Below, piece by piece: positions 1-8,500 of a DNA stretch of 64,000 bases. The position numbers were made by a program, and so were the translations under genes. This DNA comes from Acuticoccus sediminis (GTDB taxonomy: Bacteria > Pseudomonadota > Alphaproteobacteria > Rhizobiales > Amorphaceae): assembly GCF_003258595.1 (NCBI RefSeq), contig NZ_QHHQ01000001.1:1612001-1676000 (forward strand). The letters are read 5' to 3'. A model generated the notes under the pieces. That model had not been told where the DNA came from. It ran no database searches and saw nothing but the letters and a program-made list of their open reading frames with translations. Positions within the stretch are counted from its first letter, which is position 1; each line of letters opens with the position of its first letter.

Positions 1-77
1 TCTTCCGCCGCGCGATCTTCGCCATGCTGGCGTTCCTGGCGGCGATGCTGGTGGCGAACGGCATCACCCTCCTGTAG
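1..77 (+). CDS. 3' end of an unidentified membrane protein (partial)
   Basis: The first bases read open in frame 3 and stop at TAG 75-77, giving 24 residues that are almost all hydrophobic after two arginines. This looks like the last transmembrane helix of an integral membrane protein whose body lies upstream of the window. Permeases of the TauE/SafE type often end this way, but 24 residues are too few to assign a family. It converges on the AI-2E family gene that ends 13 bases downstream. Confidence 0.4.
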   Translation, partial: FRRAIFAMLAFLAAMLVANGITLL

Positions 78-90
78 CGGGGCCGCCGCC

Positions 91-1203
91 TCAGGCCGTG
101 GGCTGCCCGTCGTCCGGCGGGCTGCTCGCGAGCCAGACGGCGAGGAGCTCCCACGCGACGGCGAACACCATGGGGCCGATGAAGAGCCCCGGCAGACCGA
201 AGGTCACCGTGCCGCCGACGAGCCCCGCGAAGGTCACCGCCATGGGCGATTCCAGCCCCTGCCGCAGCGCGATCGGCTTCAGCGGGATCTCGAGCGCGGT
301 GATCACCACAAGCAGGGTGCAGACGACGATCGAATAGACCGTGCCGTGGCTGAACCAGACCCAGACCATGATCGGCACCGTCACGAAGCCGGCCGACATC
401 TGGGCCAGCAGCACGATGAGGACCGCCATCGCGAGGAGGCCCGCGTGCGGCACCTCGCCGGCGATCAGCACCACCCCGACCAGCAGCGACTGCAGCAGGG
501 CGATGCCGATGACGCCCCGCGCGACGCTGCGGACGGCCGCGCTTGCGGTCGCGACGAAGTGCGTCCCGCGGGGACCGGCGATGCGCCGCGCGATCTCCTC
601 CACCGCGTGGCTGATCTTCGGCGCCGGCTTGAAGAGGAGGCCCGCCACGACGACGGCGATGGCGAAGGCGATCACGCTCCCGGCGAGCCCGGCGATGATG
701 TGCAGGAGCACCTTGCCCGGGCCGATGAGCGCGGTGCCGTATTCATTGGCGAAACGCTCGATGCCGCCGGTGCCGCTCTCCCAAAGGGCGGTGACCTTCG
801 GGCCGAGGACGGGGACGTCCTTCACGGTCTCCGGCAGGGCGGGCACCGAGAGGGTGCCGCTGGCGGCCGCCTCGGCGATGTGTTCCAGCGAGATGACGAG
901 GCTGGTGATGAGGTAGGCCGCCGGGCCGAACACCGCGGCGAGCGCGGCCAGCATCACGAGCCCGGAGGCGAGCGTCTCGCGTCCGCCGAGGTGTCGGGCG
1001 AGCCAGGCGTAGATCGGGTAGAGCGCGACCGCGAGGATGCCCGACCACATGATGATGCCGAGCAGCGGCCGGAGGAGAGCGCCGAGCAGCGCGAGGAAGG
1101 CCGCCAGCGCCGCGAGGCGGATGGCGACCGTCATGGCGGTGCGTTCGCGGCCGGGGAGGGAGTCGGCGTGGGGCGGCGCCGGGATCCCGTCCGGCTCAGG
1201 CAT
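91..1203 (-). CDS. AI-2E family transporter (PF01594-type permease)
   Basis: A 370-residue polytopic inner-membrane protein with the layout of the AI-2E exporter/permease family. It has two N-terminal helices around residues 25-70, a soluble segment around 110-165, then about five more helices. The family includes TqsA-like autoinducer-2 exporters, but most members have no proven substrate, so the name is only a family label. The chosen start at 1203 overlaps the stop of the upstream membrane gene by 8 bases, which suggests translational coupling. An internal ATG at residue 24 (position 1134) is equally possible, because neither start has a clear Shine-Dalgarno site. Confidence 0.85.
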   Translation of the reverse strand: MPEPDGIPAPPHADSLPGRERTAMTVAIRLAALAAFLALLGALLRPLLGIIMWSGILAVALYPIYAWLARHLGGRETLASGLVMLAALAAVFGPAAYLITSLVISLEHIAEAAASGTLSVPALPETVKDVPVLGPKVTALWESGTGGIERFANEYGTALIGPGKVLLHIIAGLAGSVIAFAIAVVVAGLLFKPAPKISHAVEEIARRIAGPRGTHFVATASAAVRSVARGVIGIALLQSLLVGVVLIAGEVPHAGLLAMAVLIVLLAQMSAGFVTVPIMVWVWFSHGTVYSIVVCTLLVVITALEIPLKPIALRQGLESPMAVTFAGLVGGTVTFGLPGLFIGPMVFAVAWELLAVWLASSPPDDGQPTA

Positions 1204-1726
1204 GGGCGCGGTGTCGTCTGCGCAGGCGCTCCACCAGGATCATCAGCACGATGGCCGCGACCGCCAGCACGAACAGCACCCACATGTACTCTTCGAGGAC
1301 CGCCACCGCCGCCGTCGCGAGGCCGAGCGCGGTGCCGATGAAAGTCATGCGCCAATTGCCGTGGACGCCGGCCGTGAACGCGCCCAGCGCCAGCGCGAGA
1401 CCGCAGCCGAGGCCGGTCTCGACGTTGTCGAAGCGGCCGGCCGACTCGTAGACGTGCACCAGGACGACGGCGCCCAGGACGCCGATCCAGTGGAAGGCGA
1501 TCGGCAGCGCCGAGCTCCAGTTGGTGAGCGAGTAGCCGCCGTGCAGGCGGTCGAAGACGAACGCGGCGAGTGCGTAGGCGCCGACGAGGAAGAACCAGGC
1601 ACTGTCCGTCGAGCCGGGGGACACGTCGGCGGCCGCGATGGCCGCGAACGCCAGGCCGATCAGGATGATGGAGACGACGATCTCGACGATTGCCAGACGG
1701 CGAGGCTTGCCTGCTTGCTCGGCCAT
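1196..1726 (-). CDS. hypothetical small polytopic membrane protein
   Basis: A 176-residue protein with about five predicted membrane helices (near residues 11-33, 44-58, 75-91, 105-120 and 145-165) and a basic tail rich in Arg and His. I do not recognise the family. It overlaps the start of the AI-2E family gene, so the two are probably one transcription unit, and a partner or helper role for that permease is the simplest inference. The ATG at 1726 is the only start that keeps the first helix whole. The unit is divergent from sitA. Confidence 0.65.
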   Translation of the reverse strand: MAEQAGKPRRLAIVEIVVSIILIGLAFAAIAAADVSPGSTDSAWFFLVGAYALAAFVFDRLHGGYSLTNWSSALPIAFHWIGVLGAVVLVHVYESAGRFDNVETGLGCGLALALGAFTAGVHGNWRMTFIGTALGLATAAVAVLEEYMWVLFVLAVAAIVLMILVERLRRRHRAHA

Positions 1727-1918
1727 AGGTGTCGCGAACCCTTTTTTCCATCGACCGGTGCGGCCGCCCGATCCAGTGTGTCTAACTGATCGTTAAAGCA
1801 GATTTGGCGGCGCGGCCACCCGCCGACTGTCCGCTTTGTTGCCGGAAAATGGTCGATTCGATGCCACCGTACCGCGCCCGCGGCGACCCTGTCGCACGCT
1901 GGACCTCCTCCAGATGGC

Positions 1919-1948
1919 TTGACAGATGCGACTGGTTCTCAATATCAA
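1919..1948 (+). promoter_or_regulatory. sitA promoter with Fur/Mur-like operator
   Basis: A perfect -35 hexamer TTGACA (1919-1924) is followed after 18 bases by TATCAA (1943-1948). The spacer holds the imperfect dyad TGCGACTGGTTCTCA (1927-1941), which matches 12 of 15 positions of the 7-1-7 Fur/Mur-type sequence TGAGAATGATTCTCA. An operator between -35 and -10, just upstream of a Mn/Fe importer, fits metal-dependent repression by Mur or Fur. The assignment rests on motif and position only. Confidence 0.55.
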
Positions 1949-1974
1949 CTAAGGGCTTCGCAAGGGATGGGACC

Positions 1975-2886
1975 ATGAGGGCGTGTGTGCGCTGGGCGGC
2001 TGTGCTGTGTGCGGTGGGGATCATCTCCGGCGCGTCCCCCGGATCCGCGGCGGCGGCCGACCGCATGAAGGTGGTGACGACCTTCACCGTCCTCGCCGAC
2101 ATGGCGAAGAACGTCGCCGGCGACGCGGCGGACGTCGTCTCGATCACCAAGCCGGGGGCCGAGATCCACGGCTACGAGCCTACCCCGCGCGACATTGTCG
2201 GCGCCCACGACGCGGACCTCATCCTCTGGAACGGCCTCAACCTGGAGCGCTGGTTCAAGCAGTTCCTGGACAACCTCGGCGACGTCCCGTCCGTGACGCT
2301 CAGCGACGGGATCGACCCCATCCCGATCTCCGAAGGGGCGTACGAGGGCAAGGCCAACCCGCACGCCTGGATGGGCCTCGACAACGCGATGGTCTACGTC
2401 GACAACATCCGCGACGCCTTCGTCGCCCAGGACCCGGACAATGCGGCCGCCTACGAGGCGAACGCCGCGGCCTACAAGGAGAAGATCCGCGCCACGATCG
2501 CGCCGCTGCGCGACAAGGTGTCCGCGATTCCGGAGGACGGGCGCTGGCTCGTCACCTGCGAGGGCGCGTTCAGCTACCTCGCCCGCGATTTCGGCCTCAG
2601 GGAGCTCTACCTGTGGCCGATCAACGCCGATCAGATCGGCACGCCCCAGCAGGTCCGTGCGGTGATCGACGGGGTCCGAAAGCACGATATTCCGGTGGTA
2701 TTTTGCGAAAGCACCGTCAATACTGCACCCGCCCAGCAAGTCGCTCGGGAAACGGGGAGCCACTACGGCGGCGTGCTCTATGTCGACTCCTTGTCGACCG
2801 CCGATGGACCGGTGCCCACCTACATCGATCTGCTGCGCGTGACCTCCGAAACGATCGTCGACGGTCTCACGGACGCCACGCAGTGA
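1975..2886 (+). CDS. sitA: Mn/Fe ABC transporter, periplasmic binding protein SitA
   Basis: A 303-residue cluster A-I metal-binding lipocalin-like solute receptor (ZnuA/SitA/PsaA family). A signal peptide covers residues 1-28 and ends at an Ala-rich cleavage site. The four expected metal ligands are visible: His65 in [11 protein letters not shown], His130 in ANPHAW, Glu196 in CEGAF and Asp271 in YVDSL. There is no His-rich loop like that of ZnuA, which favours Mn/Fe over Zn. The ATG at 1975 is chosen because it begins the signal peptide; the frame stays open further upstream but without signal-like sequence. It delivers metal to the SitB-SitCD complex encoded next. Confidence 0.93.
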   Translation: MRACVRWAAVLCAVGIISGASPGSAAAADRMKVVTTFTVLADMAKNVAGDAADVVSITKPGAEIHGYEPTPRDIVGAHDADLILWNGLNLERWFKQFLDNLGDVPSVTLSDGIDPIPISEGAYEGKANPHAWMGLDNAMVYVDNIRDAFVAQDPDNAAAYEANAAAYKEKIRATIAPLRDKVSAIPEDGRWLVTCEGAFSYLARDFGLRELYLWPINADQIGTPQQVRAVIDGVRKHDIPVVFCESTVNTAPAQQVARETGSHYGGVLYVDSLSTADGPVPTYIDLLRVTSETIVDGLTDATQ

Positions 2887-2947
2887 CACCCGCCCGCGTA
2901 CCGACGCGACTGCCGATGACGGCCGCGCCGAGGAAGAGGACAAGACC

Positions 2948-3868
2948 GTGCTCGATCGACCGAGCGTGACGCCCGATCCGACTGCCGCCAACGTCCCCCG
3001 GGGCGACCCCGCCGCGCCCGGCATCCTGGCGCGGGACGTCACCGTCACCTACCGCAACGGACACACCGCGCTGATCGACGCCTCCTTCGAGGTCCCGCGC
3101 GGCTCCATCGCCGCCCTCGTCGGGGTCAACGGCGCGGGCAAGTCGACCCTCTTCAAGGCCATCATGGGCTTCGTGCCCGCCGCCAGAGGCGAAATCAGGC
3201 TCCTCGGCCTCACCGTCCGCCAGGCGCTCGCCCAGAACCTCGTCGCCTACGTCCCCCAGTCCGAGGAGGTGGACTGGACCTTCCCCGTCCTCGTCGAGGA
3301 CGTCGTCATGATGGGCCGCTACGGCAAGATGGGCTTCCTGAGACGCCCCCGCCGCGCCGACCACGACGCCGTCGCCACCGCCCTCGAGCGGGTCAACATG
3401 AGCGATTTCCGCCAGCGCCAGATCGGCGAACTCTCCGGCGGCCAGCGCAAGCGCGTCTTCCTCGCCAGAGCCCTCGCCCAGGACGGGCAGGTCATCCTCC
3501 TCGACGAGCCCTTCACCGGCGTCGACGTGAAGACCGAGGACCAGATCGTCGCGCTCCTGCGCGAGCTGCGCGCCGAGGGCCGCGTCATGCTGGTCTCGAC
3601 CCACAACCTCGGCTCCGTCCCCGAGTTCTGCGACCGGACGATCTTCGTGAAGGGCACCGTGCTCGCCTCCGGCCCCACCGAGACGACCTTCACCCGCGAA
3701 AACCTCGAGCGCGCGTTCGGCGGTGTCCTGCGGCACTTCACCCTTTCCGGTCACGCCCTCCACGAGGACGACGACCCGCGCGAGGTGAGCATCATCACCG
3801 ACGACGAACGGCCGGTGGTCCACTACGGCGACTGCGCCCAGCGCGCCAATCCGGAGGACCCCGCGTGA
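2948..3868 (+). CDS. sitB: Mn/Fe ABC transporter, ATPase SitB
   Basis: A 306-residue cytoplasmic ABC ATPase. It shows Walker [10 protein letters not shown] (about 59-67), signature LSGGQ (162-166), Walker B VILLDEP (182-188) and an H-loop histidine in STHN. The Q-loop lies in YVPQ, followed by a Val/Asp/Trp-containing stretch typical of metal-type ATPases. A GTG start at 2948 is preceded by GAGGAAGAGGA. It powers uptake through SitC and SitD, and its stop overlaps the GTG of sitC in a 4-base GTGA overlap. The C-terminal 50 residues after the ABC domain are acidic, and I assign them no role. Confidence 0.93.
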   Translation: MLDRPSVTPDPTAANVPRGDPAAPGILARDVTVTYRNGHTALIDASFEVPRGSIAALVGVNGAGKSTLFKAIMGFVPAARGEIRLLGLTVRQALAQNLVAYVPQSEEVDWTFPVLVEDVVMMGRYGKMGFLRRPRRADHDAVATALERVNMSDFRQRQIGELSGGQRKRVFLARALAQDGQVILLDEPFTGVDVKTEDQIVALLRELRAEGRVMLVSTHNLGSVPEFCDRTIFVKGTVLASGPTETTFTRENLERAFGGVLRHFTLSGHALHEDDDPREVSIITDDERPVVHYGDCAQRANPEDPA

Positions 3869-4800
3869 GCGTCCTGCTGGAGCCCTTCACCTACGGCTAC
3901 ATGACGAACGCCATGTGGGTCTCCGCCATGGTCGGCGCGGTCTGCGCCTTTCTCTCCGCCTACCTGATGCTGAAGGGCTGGTCGCTGATCGGCGACGCGC
4001 TGTCCCACTCCGTCGTCCCGGGCGTCGCGGGCGCCTACATGCTCGGCCTGCCGTTCGCCATCGGCGCCTTCATCGCCGGCGGGCTCGCGGCGACGACGAT
4101 GCTCGTCCTGTCGAGCCGGTCGGGCCTCAAGGTGGACACCATCATCGGGCTGATCTTCACCGCGTTCTTCGGCCTCGGCCTGTTCATGGTTTCGCTGAAT
4201 CCGATCGCGGTCTCGATCCAGACGATCACCATGGGCAACATCCTGGCGATCACGCCGGAGGACACGCTGCAACTCGCCATCATCGGCTTCGTGTCCCTCG
4301 CGGTCCTCCTCGTGAAGTGGAAGGACCTCATGGTCGTCTTCTTCGACGAGAGCCACGCGCGGTCCATCGGCCTCCGCCCCGGGCTGCTGAAGGGGATCTA
4401 CTTCGTGCTCCTGTCGGCGGCGACCGTCGCGGCGATGCAGACGGTCGGCGCGTTCCTGGTGATCGCGATGGTCGTGACGCCCGGCGCGACCGCCTACCTC
4501 CTCTGCGACCGCTTCCCGCGCCTCATCCTGGTGTCGGTGGCGATCGGCACCGTGACGGCCTTCGTCGGCGCCTACGCGAGCTATTTCCTCAACGGCGCGA
4601 CCGGCGGCATCATCGTCTCGCTGCAGACGCTGCTGTTCCTCACCGTCTTCGTCCTGGCGCCCAAGCACGGCATCCTCGCGGCCCGGCGCAAGGCCGCCGC
4701 CGCGCTGCGCCGGGGCGCGAAGGACGCGCCCGCCAGGGACGGCACGGCCGAGGACCGTCCGGTGCCGGTCCATCAGGCGATGGCGGAGGGACGGCCGTGA
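3865..4800 (+). CDS. sitC: Mn/Fe ABC transporter, permease SitC
   Basis: A 311-residue integral membrane permease of the ABC-3 family (ZnuB/SitC/MntB), with about eight to nine helices. The family core is seen in the stretch [19 protein letters not shown] (about residues 36-54) and in the C-terminal coupling region [18 protein letters not shown] (about 153-170). It forms the channel with SitD. The GTG start overlaps the sitB stop, and its own TGA overlaps the sitD GTG, so the three genes are tightly coupled. The C-terminal 40 residues are charged and cytoplasmic. Confidence 0.92.
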   Translation: MSVLLEPFTYGYMTNAMWVSAMVGAVCAFLSAYLMLKGWSLIGDALSHSVVPGVAGAYMLGLPFAIGAFIAGGLAATTMLVLSSRSGLKVDTIIGLIFTAFFGLGLFMVSLNPIAVSIQTITMGNILAITPEDTLQLAIIGFVSLAVLLVKWKDLMVVFFDESHARSIGLRPGLLKGIYFVLLSAATVAAMQTVGAFLVIAMVVTPGATAYLLCDRFPRLILVSVAIGTVTAFVGAYASYFLNGATGGIIVSLQTLLFLTVFVLAPKHGILAARRKAAAALRRGAKDAPARDGTAEDRPVPVHQAMAEGRP

Positions 4801-5657
4801 CCATCTCGGACCTCCTCCTGCCGTTCCAGTTCCCGTTCATGCAGAACGCGTTCGCGATCGCGGTGATCGTCGCGATCCCCTGCGCGCTGCTCTCCTGCTT
4901 CCTCGTCCTCAAGGGCTGGGCGCTGATGGGCGACGCGGTCAGCCACGCCGTCCTGCCGGGCGTGGTGCTGGCGTGGATCCTCAATATCCCGCTCATCATC
5001 GGCGCATTCGCGGCAGGGATGACCTGCGCGCTCGCCACGGGGTTCCTGTCGCACAACAGCCGCGTGAAGCGCGACACGGTGATGGGCGTCGTCTTCTCCG
5101 GCATGTTCGGCGCGGGCATCGTCCTCTACACCTCGATCACCAGCAACGAGCACCTCGACCATGTCCTCTTCGGCAACATGCTGGGTGTCGGCACCGACGA
5201 TCTCCTGACCGCGGGACTGATCTCTCTGGCGGTGTCGGCGGCGCTGCTCCTGAAGTGGAAGGACCTGCTGCTGCACGCCTTCGACCCGGCGCAGGCGCAG
5301 GCCTCCGGCCTCAACACCGGGCTGCTGCACTACGGCCTCCTCGCCGTGCTGTCGCTGACCATCGTCGCGACGCTCTCGTCGGTCGGGATCATCCTCGCCG
5401 TCGGGCTTCTCATCGCGCCGGGGGCGATCGCCTTCCTGACGGTGCGGAGTTTCGGCGCGATGCTCGTGGCCGCGGTCGCGGTGACGATCGTCGCGATGCT
5501 CGCCGGGACCTACCTCAGCTTCTTCATCGACAGCGCGCCGGCGCCGACCATCATTCTGGTGCTGACCGGAATTTTCGTGGTGGCGCTGGTCCGGCGCGAG
5601 CTTCTGAACCGTGCGCGTTCACGCCGCATGCTGACCGCCGAGGGGGCGGTCGGCTGA
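4797..5657 (+). CDS. sitD: Mn/Fe ABC transporter, permease SitD
   Basis: A 286-residue ABC-3 family permease paralogous to SitC, with the same core (LKGWALMGDAVSHAVLPGV, about residues 38-56) and coupling region (KDLLLHAFDPAQAQASGL). Two permease genes in tandem are the hallmark of Sit systems and distinguish them from ZnuBC or MntBC, which have one. The GTG start at 4797 is inferred from the 4-base overlap with sitC and from homology with the start of SitC. The frame is open far upstream, but that is a shadow of sitC. It ends the operon. Confidence 0.92.
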   Translation: MTISDLLLPFQFPFMQNAFAIAVIVAIPCALLSCFLVLKGWALMGDAVSHAVLPGVVLAWILNIPLIIGAFAAGMTCALATGFLSHNSRVKRDTVMGVVFSGMFGAGIVLYTSITSNEHLDHVLFGNMLGVGTDDLLTAGLISLAVSAALLLKWKDLLLHAFDPAQAQASGLNTGLLHYGLLAVLSLTIVATLSSVGIILAVGLLIAPGAIAFLTVRSFGAMLVAAVAVTIVAMLAGTYLSFFIDSAPAPTIILVLTGIFVVALVRRELLNRARSRRMLTAEGAVG

Positions 5658-5747
5658 CGTCACCCGGTGCTGGCGCCGGATGAAATATTGTGACAATCCT
5701 AGGCTCCAAGGGCGCATTCAGTACGCCTGAGCCAAAGGGCCAAACCC

Positions 5748-7154
5748 ATGTCGTTCCATCTCAAGCATTCCGATTCTTCGCTGGAGGAGGGCGTTCGCCG
5801 CATCGTGCGGTCGCAGATCACCAGCGCGCTCGAGGAGGCGGCCGCGCTCGACGATCCGGCGGAGGCCGTGCACAGCGTCAGGAAGCGCTGCAAGAAGCTG
5901 CGCGGCCTGGTGCGACTGGTCCGCCCCGGCCTCTCCGGCGCCGGCGCCAGGAACGCGCTGTTCCGCGACGCCGCGCAGGGCCTCTCCGGCGTGCGTGACG
6001 CCGCCGTTCTGGTCGAGACCTACGACAAGCTGGCCAAGGCGTTCCCGGACCGGCTCGACCGTGCCGCCACCGCGACCGTCCGCGCGCACCTCGTGGACGA
6101 GCGTCGCGCCGCGCACGTCGAGGCGGACCAGTACACCGAGCGGATGGCGGTGTTCCGCGCCACCATGGCCGGGGCGCTCGACGAGGTGAAGGACTGGGAC
6201 GTCGGCGGGAAGGCCGCCGAGACCGTCGCCGAGGGTGTCGAGCGGGTGCTCCAGGACGCTGCCGAGGCGCTGAAGGCCGTACGCAAGAAGGCGACCCCGG
6301 AGCGCGTCCACGAGCTGCGCAAGCACGTGAAGTACCACCACAGCCACGTGCGGCTCCTGCGTGAGCTGTGGCCCGGGCCGATGAAGGTCCTCGCCGACGA
6401 GCTGAACACGCTCGGCGAGTTGCTGGGCGACGAGCACGACCTCTCGGTCTTCATCGACACGCTGTCCGAGGCGCCCCTCGCGCCCGAACAGACCGAAGAC
6501 GTGATCGCGCTGGCGCACGAGCATCGCGACCGGCTGCGGGACGAGGCCATGAGCCTTGCCGACCGCGTCTTCGCCGACGAGCCGAAGGTGGTCGCGAGGC
6601 GCATCGAGACCCTCTGGAAGGCGTGGCGCCGGGGGCCCGCGCCGGCGAAGGTGGCGGACGTGAATCCGGCCGACGCCGACCCCAACGCCGGCTTGGAGAT
6701 CGAGCGCAAGTTCATCGTCATGAGCGACGCCTGGCGCGATGCCGTCCGCGAGACGATGGAGATCCGCCAGGCCTATGTCGCCAACACCGACCGGGTGAGC
6801 GTGCGCGTGCGGATCAAGAACGGCACGCAGGCGACGATGACCGTCAAGAGCGCGCGCACGACGATGGCGCGCCGGGAGATCGAGTTCAAGATCCCGCTCG
6901 CCGACGCCAGGGCGCTGATGGAACTCGCCACGGGCGTCACCATCGAGAAGCGTCGCCACGTGGTGCCGGTCGGCGCGATCGACGTGGAGGTGGACGAGTT
7001 CGTCTCGCCGGAGCCGTCGCTGGTGGTGGCCGAGGTGGAGCTGTCCCGGCCCGACGCGCCGCTTCCGGTCGCCGACTGGCTCGGCCGCGAGGTGACGGGC
7101 AATCCGCGCTACTACGGCGCCAGCATCGCCGGAGCCGTCCGCTCGGGCGAGTAG
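5748..7154 (+). CDS. CHAD domain - CYTH domain protein (reversed order)
   Basis: A 468-residue cytoplasmic protein. Residues about 10-290 form a CHAD domain, a helical polyphosphate-binding module, with its repeated His/Lys/Arg helices (AVHSVRKRCKKLRGL near 40-54 and RVHELRKHVKYHHSHVRLL near 186-204). Residues about 316-460 form a CYTH (triphosphate tunnel metalloenzyme) domain beginning with the ExExK signature EIERK (317-321). CYTH enzymes hydrolyse inorganic triphosphate or cyclise nucleotides. In the best known fusions (E. coli YgiF type) CYTH comes first, whereas here CHAD is N-terminal. It stands alone downstream of sitABCD. A role in polyphosphate or triphosphate metabolism is inferred. 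Confidence 0.88.
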   Translation: MSFHLKHSDSSLEEGVRRIVRSQITSALEEAAALDDPAEAVHSVRKRCKKLRGLVRLVRPGLSGAGARNALFRDAAQGLSGVRDAAVLVETYDKLAKAFPDRLDRAATATVRAHLVDERRAAHVEADQYTERMAVFRATMAGALDEVKDWDVGGKAAETVAEGVERVLQDAAEALKAVRKKATPERVHELRKHVKYHHSHVRLLRELWPGPMKVLADELNTLGELLGDEHDLSVFIDTLSEAPLAPEQTEDVIALAHEHRDRLRDEAMSLADRVFADEPKVVARRIETLWKAWRRGPAPAKVADVNPADADPNAGLEIERKFIVMSDAWRDAVRETMEIRQAYVANTDRVSVRVRIKNGTQATMTVKSARTTMARREIEFKIPLADARALMELATGVTIEKRRHVVPVGAIDVEVDEFVSPEPSLVVAEVELSRPDAPLPVADWLGREVTGNPRYYGASIAGAVRSGE

Positions 7155-7248
7155 TCGCGCTTCGCCGCTGCTGCCGGGAAGCTGCCGACCCGGCCCGGAG
7201 AGGGCGCTTCGGCGCTCTCGCACCGCGAGGGCGGGCGGTCCACGGGGT

Positions 7249-7262
7249 TCAACATCTGTTGA
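7249..7262. promoter_or_regulatory. 14-bp palindrome upstream of the agmatinase gene
   Basis: TCAACA-TC-TGTTGA is a perfect inverted repeat 98 bases before the agmatinase start, and a TTGACA hexamer follows at 7284-7289. The size and symmetry fit a binding site for a dimeric repressor (GntR or TetR type). No regulator gene is adjacent, so the identity is unknown. Confidence 0.35.
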
Positions 7263-7359
7263 CGGACGGGCGGCGCGCGCGGCTTGACAGGCGCCCTCGC
7301 GATGGGCGCCATGCGCGTCGCCTCAGCGGCACCCGATTGATCCCGGCGAGGAGCCTTCA

Positions 7360-8337
7360 TTGACCGACACGACCGACCGCGCGTTCACCGGCGGCGCTTA
7401 CGGCATCGGCAACGAGAACTGGTTCTCCGGTGCCACCAGCCTGTTCCGCCGCCGCTATGCGCGCGATCCGGCCGGGGCGGACGTCGCCGTCATGGGGATC
7501 CCCTTCGACCAGGCGGTCACGAACCGGCCGGGCTGCCGGTTCGGACCCCGCGCCATCCGCGCGGCGTCCTCGCAGCTCGCCTGGCCGGGCGGTCCCTGGC
7601 GCTGGTCCGGCGACCCCTTCGCCGCGCTCGACGTCGTCGACACGGGGGACCTCACCTTCGACATCGGCGACCTCGCCGCCTTCCCGGCGACGCTGGAGGC
7701 GCGGGCCGCCGAGATCATCGCCACCGGGGCGAAGCTCTTCTGCCTCGGCGGCGACCACTTCACGACCTACCCGGTGCTGAAGGCCCATGCGGCGCGGCAC
7801 GGCCCGCTCGGCATCGTCCAGTTCGATTCCCACAGCGATACCTGGCGCGACAACGGCACCCGGATCGACCACGGCACGATGTTCTTCCAGGGCGTGGAGG
7901 AGGGGGTCATCGATCCGGCTCGCTCGGTCCACGTCGGCATCCGCTCCGCCAACGACGAGACCCACGGCGTCACGATCATCGACGCCGACGCCGTCGCCGA
8001 TCACCCGCCCTCGGCGATCGCGGCGCGCATCCGCGAGATCGCCGGGGAGGGGCCATCCTACCTCACCTTCGACATCGACGTCCTCGACCCCGCCTTCGCG
8101 CCCGGCACCGGGACGCCGGTGTGCGGCGGGATGAGCACCAACACGGCCGAACGTATCCTCGTCGCGCTCGCCGGCGTCCCGTTCGTCGGGATGGACATCG
8201 TCGAGGTCGCGCCGGCCTATGACGTGTCCGAGGTCACCGCGCTCGCGGCGGCGACGATGGCGATCAACATGATGGGCCTCTTCGCGGTGATGAAGGGCGT
8301 GCCCGACTTCGGGACGCGCGCCACCGGCACGCTCTGA
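7360..8337 (+). CDS. speB: agmatinase / ureohydrolase family
   Basis: A 325-residue arginase-fold enzyme. The binuclear Mn ligands are visible: GGDH (130-133), the FDSHSD block (155-160) and DID (238-240) within FDIDVLDPAFAPGTGTP. This set is characteristic of ureohydrolases, and overall similarity points to agmatinase (agmatine to putrescine plus urea). Guanidinobutyrase or another guanidino acid hydrolase is possible. The start is a TTG at 7360 behind GGCGAGGAG; no ATG or GTG in frame fits the conserved N-terminus better. It is a single-gene unit. Confidence 0.88.
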   Translation: MTDTTDRAFTGGAYGIGNENWFSGATSLFRRRYARDPAGADVAVMGIPFDQAVTNRPGCRFGPRAIRAASSQLAWPGGPWRWSGDPFAALDVVDTGDLTFDIGDLAAFPATLEARAAEIIATGAKLFCLGGDHFTTYPVLKAHAARHGPLGIVQFDSHSDTWRDNGTRIDHGTMFFQGVEEGVIDPARSVHVGIRSANDETHGVTIIDADAVADHPPSAIAARIREIAGEGPSYLTFDIDVLDPAFAPGTGTPVCGGMSTNTAERILVALAGVPFVGMDIVEVAPAYDVSEVTALAAATMAINMMGLFAVMKGVPDFGTRATGTL

Positions 8338-8500
8338 CGCCGGGGACCGGCGACGCGCCGCGGGGCGATGACGGGGCCGGCCCGCCGGAGTGTTCTCCCG
8401 GACGGGCCAATTCATGCCGCAGTTGGGGTGGAGCCTCGGGCCGGACCGGGTTAGCACTCGGCCAATTGCCAGGTGACCCATTGGAGGCAGCCCGTTCCTT

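Noticed and set aside
3915..4796. Upstream extension of the sitD frame, giving a 580-residue protein
   Set aside because: The first 294 codons are a shadow of sitC in another frame; sitD starts at the GTG overlapping the sitC stop.
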